A stretch of DNA of 8,541 nucleotides from contig JANTHA010000082.1 of NCBI GenBank assembly GCA_024762625.1, forward strand, positions 1 through 8,541, written 5' to 3'. The position numbers and the translations under genes are program-made. The stretch comes from Thiotrichaceae bacterium (GTDB lineage: Bacteria; Pseudomonadota; Gammaproteobacteria; Thiotrichales; Thiotrichaceae). The notes beneath the pieces are model-generated. The model was not told the origin of the DNA, searched no databases, and worked only from the letters and a program-made list of their open reading frames with translations. Shown piece after piece: positions 5,410 to 8,541 of the stretch; positions within the stretch are counted from its first letter, which is position 1; each line of letters begins with the position of its first letter.

Positions 5410-7047
5410 AAAACCAAAAAAAGCCAAAAGAAAAAAACGGTCTCATCCGCCTCGGCAAAAAGCGTTGAAACCATGTTTCGCAACGCCTACCGCGCGCAAC
5501 TGGATATGATTTCACTGGCGGCGACCAAGGCGAATATCATGATTTCGTTAAATGGCGTGATTGTTTCCATCCTGATGGTCACCGGTGGTTTCATTTACGC
5601 CAATTCGCCAGAATTATTGTTGCCCGCTATTTTGCTGTTGATTACCTCGGCGATTTCGATTTATTTTGCATTGTCCGCCGCTTCACCTTCGCCAGCGCCG
5701 GCTCATACGCGCGTATTTTGTTGCCTGCGCGATGTGTTAAAAGGGAAGGCGAGTCTTCGGGACTTTAAAAATTATGTAAAACTTCCAGAAAAACGCTTTA
5801 GCCAGGATACGTCAAATATATTGATTTTTGATGATTTTGCATCGCTTCCCAAGGAAAAGTATATCGAATACATGAACGAGCTAATCCATAACCCGGATAA
5901 AGTTTATGAAAAAATGAGCGATCAGCTTTACTGGCTGGGGATTATGGCCAATAAAAAATTCGCCAGTTTGCGTTATTCATATACGGTGTTCCGCTGGGGA
6001 CTTATTTTATCCATACTGGTTTTTGTCGGCATCAAATCGGTACAGCATTTTTATCCGAATCAACAGGGGCAGGCGGCCAAACCGGTATCGGCAAACAGCG
6101 AAATGTTAACGTTTGACAAAATTTACGAACCATCCGGCGTACAACAATTACCCGATGGACGACTGGCGATCATTGAAGATGAGCCGGAATTTCCGATTCA
6201 TATTTTGAATATCAATCAAAACGCTATTCACAACACTTTTCAAAACACCAGGCAAGCTACAAATCTGTCTGAAAATAAATCGCTGGGCGTCATGTTGCGC
6301 ATCGCCTTTGGCCGCAAGCTGGATGATCTGGAAGCAATAACAAGCGGTCCTGATGGTTACCTTTATGCGGCGACATCGCATAAACGCAATAAAAAGGGGA
6401 AGCGTAGAGCAGACAGGGAATTGCTGGTTCGCTTCAAAATCAAGGGTAATAAAATTGTCGATCCCGGCATTTTGACGAATTTATACGACGCCATTGAAGC
6501 ATCCGGCGTGCTGGGCCGCGTTGATAAACAGGGCAAAGGCGGCTTGTACAATCTGAATATTGAAGCGCTCAGTTTTGATGCAAATAACAGGCTGATGATC
6601 GGACTGCGTAATCCGCTCATTAATGGCAAGTCCGTCATCTTGTTACTGACTAATCCCATTGGTGTTTTCAAGAATAAGGAAATTCCGGTTGTTTCCAGAC
6701 AAGCGGTTTTACTTGATCTTCAAGGCAGCGGTATTCGCGCCATGAGTTACGATAAAATACTCAATGGTTATCTGATCACCAATGAAATTTATGTTAGCGA
6801 TCATAATAATGCCAAATATTCCCAGTTGTCTTTCTGGGATGGGGATAAAAACCATAAACCCAGGGCGATCGAGCTGCCGGATCTAAAGACGATCAATAAT
6901 ATAGAAGGGATTGCGCCAGTAACCATCAATGGCGAAACGCGGCTTATTCTGGTCTGTGATAATGGCGATAGACGACTCTACAGGCCCGCCAATTATCTGT
7001 TCCTTGATTATCGCCATTTAATTTCTGGTTTACGCGATGCCGCTTGA
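5407..7047 (+). CDS. PycTM-like membrane domain fused to a beta-propeller-like (DUF3616-like) domain
   Basis: The gene is given from the probable ATA start (546 residues; 557 from TTG at 5374, 524 from ATG at 5473). Counting from the TTG, the Lys-rich N-terminus (10-24) is followed by [27 protein letters not shown] (35-61) and hydrophobic segments at 54-75 and 80-100. A loop of about 105 residues comes next, then [37 protein letters not shown] (184-220). This order matches the Pycsar effector membrane domain (PF18967, formerly DUF5706): R-L-x(n)-A-x-KA-N-I-x-S-N near the start and YWLG-KK-LRYSY-F near the end. Residues 245-540 are beta-rich, with repeated units such as [54 protein letters not shown] and NIEGIA, resembling DUF3616/SdiA-regulated propellers. 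Three membrane segments place the propeller in the periplasm. No signal peptide, cyclase or nuclease is seen. The domain calls rest on remembered patterns. Confidence 0.75.
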   Translation: MKTKKSQKKKTVSSASAKSVETMFRNAYRAQLDMISLAATKANIMISLNGVIVSILMVTGGFIYANSPELLLPAILLLITSAISIYFALSAASPSPAPAHTRVFCCLRDVLKGKASLRDFKNYVKLPEKRFSQDTSNILIFDDFASLPKEKYIEYMNELIHNPDKVYEKMSDQLYWLGIMANKKFASLRYSYTVFRWGLILSILVFVGIKSVQHFYPNQQGQAAKPVSANSEMLTFDKIYEPSGVQQLPDGRLAIIEDEPEFPIHILNINQNAIHNTFQNTRQATNLSENKSLGVMLRIAFGRKLDDLEAITSGPDGYLYAATSHKRNKKGKRRADRELLVRFKIKGNKIVDPGILTNLYDAIEASGVLGRVDKQGKGGLYNLNIEALSFDANNRLMIGLRNPLINGKSVILLLTNPIGVFKNKEIPVVSRQAVLLDLQGSGIRAMSYDKILNGYLITNEIYVSDHNNAKYSQLSFWDGDKNHKPRAIELPDLKTINNIEGIAPVTINGETRLILVCDNGDRRLYRPANYLFLDYRHLISGLRDAA

Positions 7048-7456
7048 AATATCAAGTCAGGTTTCCATCCCGGATACCGAAATAGAATTATCGGCCATCC
7101 GGGCGCAAGGCGCGGGCGGCCAGAATGTGAATAAGGTATCATCCGCGATTCATTTGCGTTTTGATATCAAGGCCTCGTCATTACCTGAATTTTACAAAGA
7201 ACGTCTATTGGCGCTTAACGATAAACGCATTAATAAGGACGGCGTGGTGGTGATCAAGGCGCAAAAATACCGGACTCAGGAAAAGAACCGGGCGGATGCG
7301 CTGTCCCGATTGCAGGCGTTGATAAAAAGCGTCTCAGTCGTGCGCAAGACCAGACGAGCGACCAGACCCAGCAAAGCCTCCAGAATGAAACGGCTTGAAA
7401 AGAAAACGCAACGCAGTCAAACCAAGGCTTTGCGCGGCAGGGTTCCTGATCAGTGA
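7037..7456 (+). CDS. arfB: Alternative ribosome-rescue factor ArfB (YaeJ), peptidyl-tRNA hydrolase
   Basis: ArfB frees ribosomes stalled on truncated mRNA: its C-terminal tail enters the empty mRNA channel and its GGQ motif hydrolyses peptidyl-tRNA. The 139 residues match the usual length of about 140. [20 protein letters not shown] contains the catalytic GGQ at 27-29 and the class I release-factor signature; the domain extends to about residue 105. The tail [20 protein letters not shown] and [12 protein letters not shown] (about 106-136) has the Arg/Lys spacing of the E. coli protein. The ATG overlaps the end of the upstream gene by 11 bp and has little ribosome site of its own, so its translation likely depends on the upstream gene. 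The stop lies within an 8-bp tandem duplication (TCAGTGAG, TCAGTGAC, 7450-7465). The short length and basic tail rule out RF1/RF2, and the GGQ context rules out the spermidine-type hydrolases. Confidence 0.96.
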   Translation: MPLEISSQVSIPDTEIELSAIRAQGAGGQNVNKVSSAIHLRFDIKASSLPEFYKERLLALNDKRINKDGVVVIKAQKYRTQEKNRADALSRLQALIKSVSVVRKTRRATRPSKASRMKRLEKKTQRSQTKALRGRVPDQ

Positions 7457-7482
7457 GTCAGTGACGATTTAATTGTTGATAT

Positions 7483-7521
7483 AGCAGTTTGATTTGGCAG
7501 TTTAATTTAGCTGTTTAATCA
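7483..7521. repeat. Three 13-bp tandem repeats at a convergent gene junction
   Basis: AGCAGTTTGATTT, GGCAGTTTAATTT and AGCTGTTTAATCA lie head to tail in the 58-bp gap between arfB and the convergent HbpS-like gene; the last unit covers that gene's stop codon. The first two match at 11 of 13 positions. Within the third, GCTG-TTTAAT-CAGC (7510-7523) could form only a 4-bp hairpin, so I do not call a terminator. Confidence 0.6.
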
Positions 7522-8021
7522 GCCATTTCCAGCTCTTCGGCAACAGCCGCAACGCCTGCTTTTGCGCAGGCCTCATCGGTTTCGCCGGACGGTGCGCCGC
7601 TCACGCCGACTGCGCCGTAAATAGTCCCTGCGATATTGATGTTTACGCCGCCTGGAGACATGAGAACGCCGTCAAAATTGCCAATGGCGGTATTCTGGCG
7701 GGACGCCATGCTTGATGTGTCAGCGCTAAAATTGACGGCGGTATAGGCTTTCTCCTTGCTGATGCCGATGGAAACCGGCGGTGCAAGCGTGTCCCGCGCA
7801 ACCGCCTGAATATGGCCGCTTTTATCGACCACGGTGGCGGTTACTTGATACCCCTGTTTGCGGCATTCCAGCATGGCTGATTCGGCAACCTTGAGCGCAG
7901 CTTCCGCAGACAGTCGTTTGATTGATACAGTCAATGCCTTGTCTTCTTCGGCAATTGCCTGCTGGAAAAATAACGATCCCGGAATAATGACTAAGGCCAT
8001 GAATTTAATTGTGTTTTTCAT
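7515..8021 (-). CDS. Secreted GlcG/HbpS-family protein (heme-binding-like)
   Basis: The protein has 168 residues. Residues 1-24 are a Sec signal peptide with a basic start, hydrophobic core and AIA cleavage site before EEDK. The mature part is one GlcG/HbpS domain (PF03928): an N-terminal helix (LSAEAALKVAESAMLECRKQG), a strand with VTATVVDKSGHIQAVARD, SKEKAYTAVNFS in the middle, then MSPGGVNINIAGTIYGAVGVSGAPSGETDEACAKAGVAAV. Family members include HbpS of Streptomyces (heme binding or degradation) and GlcG beside glycolate genes; most secreted proteobacterial copies have no tested role. The ligand is therefore uncertain, and no heme-specific residue can be pointed out. AAGGA lies about 7 nt before the ATG, a good ribosome site. 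It is 71 bp downstream of the DUF1415 gene and may share its transcript. Confidence 0.88.
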   Translation of the reverse strand: MKNTIKFMALVIIPGSLFFQQAIAEEDKALTVSIKRLSAEAALKVAESAMLECRKQGYQVTATVVDKSGHIQAVARDTLAPPVSIGISKEKAYTAVNFSADTSSMASRQNTAIGNFDGVLMSPGGVNINIAGTIYGAVGVSGAPSGETDEACAKAGVAAVAEELEMAD

Positions 8022-8063
8022 CTGGTTTTCCTTTTATTAAAATAATAATGATAGTGGAGATGA

Positions 8064-8075
8064 CTACAAGTGTAG
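8064..8075. promoter_or_regulatory. Short palindrome upstream of the HbpS-like gene
   Basis: CTACA-AG-TGTAG is a 5-bp inverted repeat with a 2-bp centre, 43-54 bp upstream of the start codon. It could be an operator in the 71-bp gap, but a palindrome this short is expected by chance and no clear -35/-10 pair is seen around it. Confidence 0.2.
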
Positions 8076-8092
8076 ACTAATTTTTGAATGAG

Positions 8093-8541
8093 TTAAGAAA
8101 ATTTCGTTTCAAGACATTGCGATAGAAAACTGCGTGCTTTGATTAGTCCCATGCGTTGCAGGTAATCCATATTTCTTACAGGTATCTGTTCAGGGTCAGG
8201 ATAATGTTGTAAGGCTTTTTCCAGACTAGACTCCCGTATCAGGTGCAGCATGGGGTAGGGCGAACGGTTGGTGTAGTTTTCTGGTTCATCAGTATTTGCG
8301 CCTTCGAAACAGTATTCCGGGTGAAAACTGGCCAGTTGATAAACGCCCTCATAGCTCATGCGTTTCAACAAGGCGTTGGCTAGCGCCAGAAAATCAAGAT
8401 ATTCATCAAAATTTTCCAGTCCATGGGGGAATATCACCAGGGCAGTTTCAATGGACTCCTCAGAATCCAGTTGTACACAGGCGTCAATCAGGACATGCAG
8501 TTGTTTTTCAGTATCTGTCTCGTTGATAACCCGGTAAGCAA
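8093..8541 (-). CDS. DUF1415 family protein, 5' end outside the window
   Basis: The minus-strand frame is open from the window edge (first full codons read AYRVINETDTEKQL) to the stop at 8093, 149 codons in all. A GTG at 8437 lies inside the domain and is not the true start. Typical DUF1415 pattern is seen in ETALVIFPHGLENFDEYLDF, ALLKRMSYEGVYQLASFHPEY, and then FEGANTDEPENYTNRSPYPM and LHLIRESSLEKAL. FHP and NYTNRSPYP are the strongest marks of the family. The family is common in proteobacteria, usually somewhat under 200 residues, cytoplasmic and without known function. The missing N-terminus, about 30-40 residues, would carry the family's NLCPFA-type motif. The order DUF1415 then HbpS-like gene on the same strand allows co-transcription. 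Confidence 0.92.
   Translation of the reverse strand, partial: AYRVINETDTEKQLHVLIDACVQLDSEESIETALVIFPHGLENFDEYLDFLALANALLKRMSYEGVYQLASFHPEYCFEGANTDEPENYTNRSPYPMLHLIRESSLEKALQHYPDPEQIPVRNMDYLQRMGLIKARSFLSQCLETKFS

Noticed and set aside
5186..5515. 109-codon minus-strand frame across the junction of the coiled-coil gene and the PycTM fusion
   Set aside because: It has a low-complexity Phe/Ser/Arg product, is antisense to two better genes and has no ribosome site. Frames at 4764-5030 and 4784-5119 on the same strand are antisense to the coiled coil and are likewise shadows.
4752..7456. A Pycsar or other cyclic-nucleotide defence system
   Set aside because: Only a PycTM-like domain is present. 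There is no uridylate or cytidylate cyclase, nuclease, HD domain or mobile element in the window.
7510..7523. Hairpin GCTG-TTTAAT-CAGC as a terminator
   Set aside because: The stem has only 4 bp, lies over the stop codon of the HbpS-like gene, and has no T run in either direction.
8435..8437. GTG at 8437 as start of the DUF1415 gene
   Set aside because: The frame stays open to the window edge, and family-like sequence continues upstream of this codon.

Overview
The window looks like a stretch of a gammaproteobacterial chromosome. The evidence is a UbiG ubiquinone methyltransferase, an ArfB/YaeJ ribosome-rescue hydrolase with an E. coli-like length and tail, a DUF1415 protein, and two Sec/SPII lipoproteins. 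The genus cannot be told from sequence alone. UbiG suggests a respiring, ubiquinone-using cell. There are no phage, transposon, CRISPR, tRNA or rRNA signals, and genes are densely packed.

Left block, minus strand (transcribed right to left, 2403 to 81): two paralogous DUF1538 membrane proteins lie end to end (TAAATG junction). They are followed by a PII-like protein that contains no tyrosine, then a two-CBS-domain protein, all overlapping or abutting. This reads as one operon: a two-subunit membrane transporter with two small nucleotide-sensing regulators. From memory, DUF1538 pairs (UmpAB of Halomonas) were reported as Na+(Li+,K+)/H+ antiporters, so cation/proton exchange is the leading guess. 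The leader at 2404-2593 carries four 11-bp tandem repeats.

Middle block, minus strand (4682 to 2594): ubiG, then two tandem paralogous outer-membrane-type lipoproteins. Both lipoproteins keep a spaced Cys...His...Asp set resembling papain-fold transglutaminase-like proteases. Their function is unknown.

Right block, plus strand (4752 to 7456), divergent from ubiG: an unrecognised TM-coiled-coil-TM protein; a protein joining a PycTM-like (Pycsar effector, formerly DUF5706) membrane domain to a periplasmic beta-propeller-like domain resembling DUF3616; and arfB, overlapping the previous gene by 11 bp. The fusion gene has a perfect Shine-Dalgarno placed 7 nt before an ATA codon, with no ATG nearby, so a rare AUA start is likely. 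It is the most unusual gene in the window. No nucleotide cyclase is present, so this is not a recognisable Pycsar locus.

Right edge, minus strand: a secreted GlcG/HbpS-like protein, and upstream of it a DUF1415 gene whose 5' end lies beyond the window.

Short tandem duplications (8, 11, 13, 15 and 15 bp units) recur in and between genes, which suggests frequent small slippage duplications in this genome.
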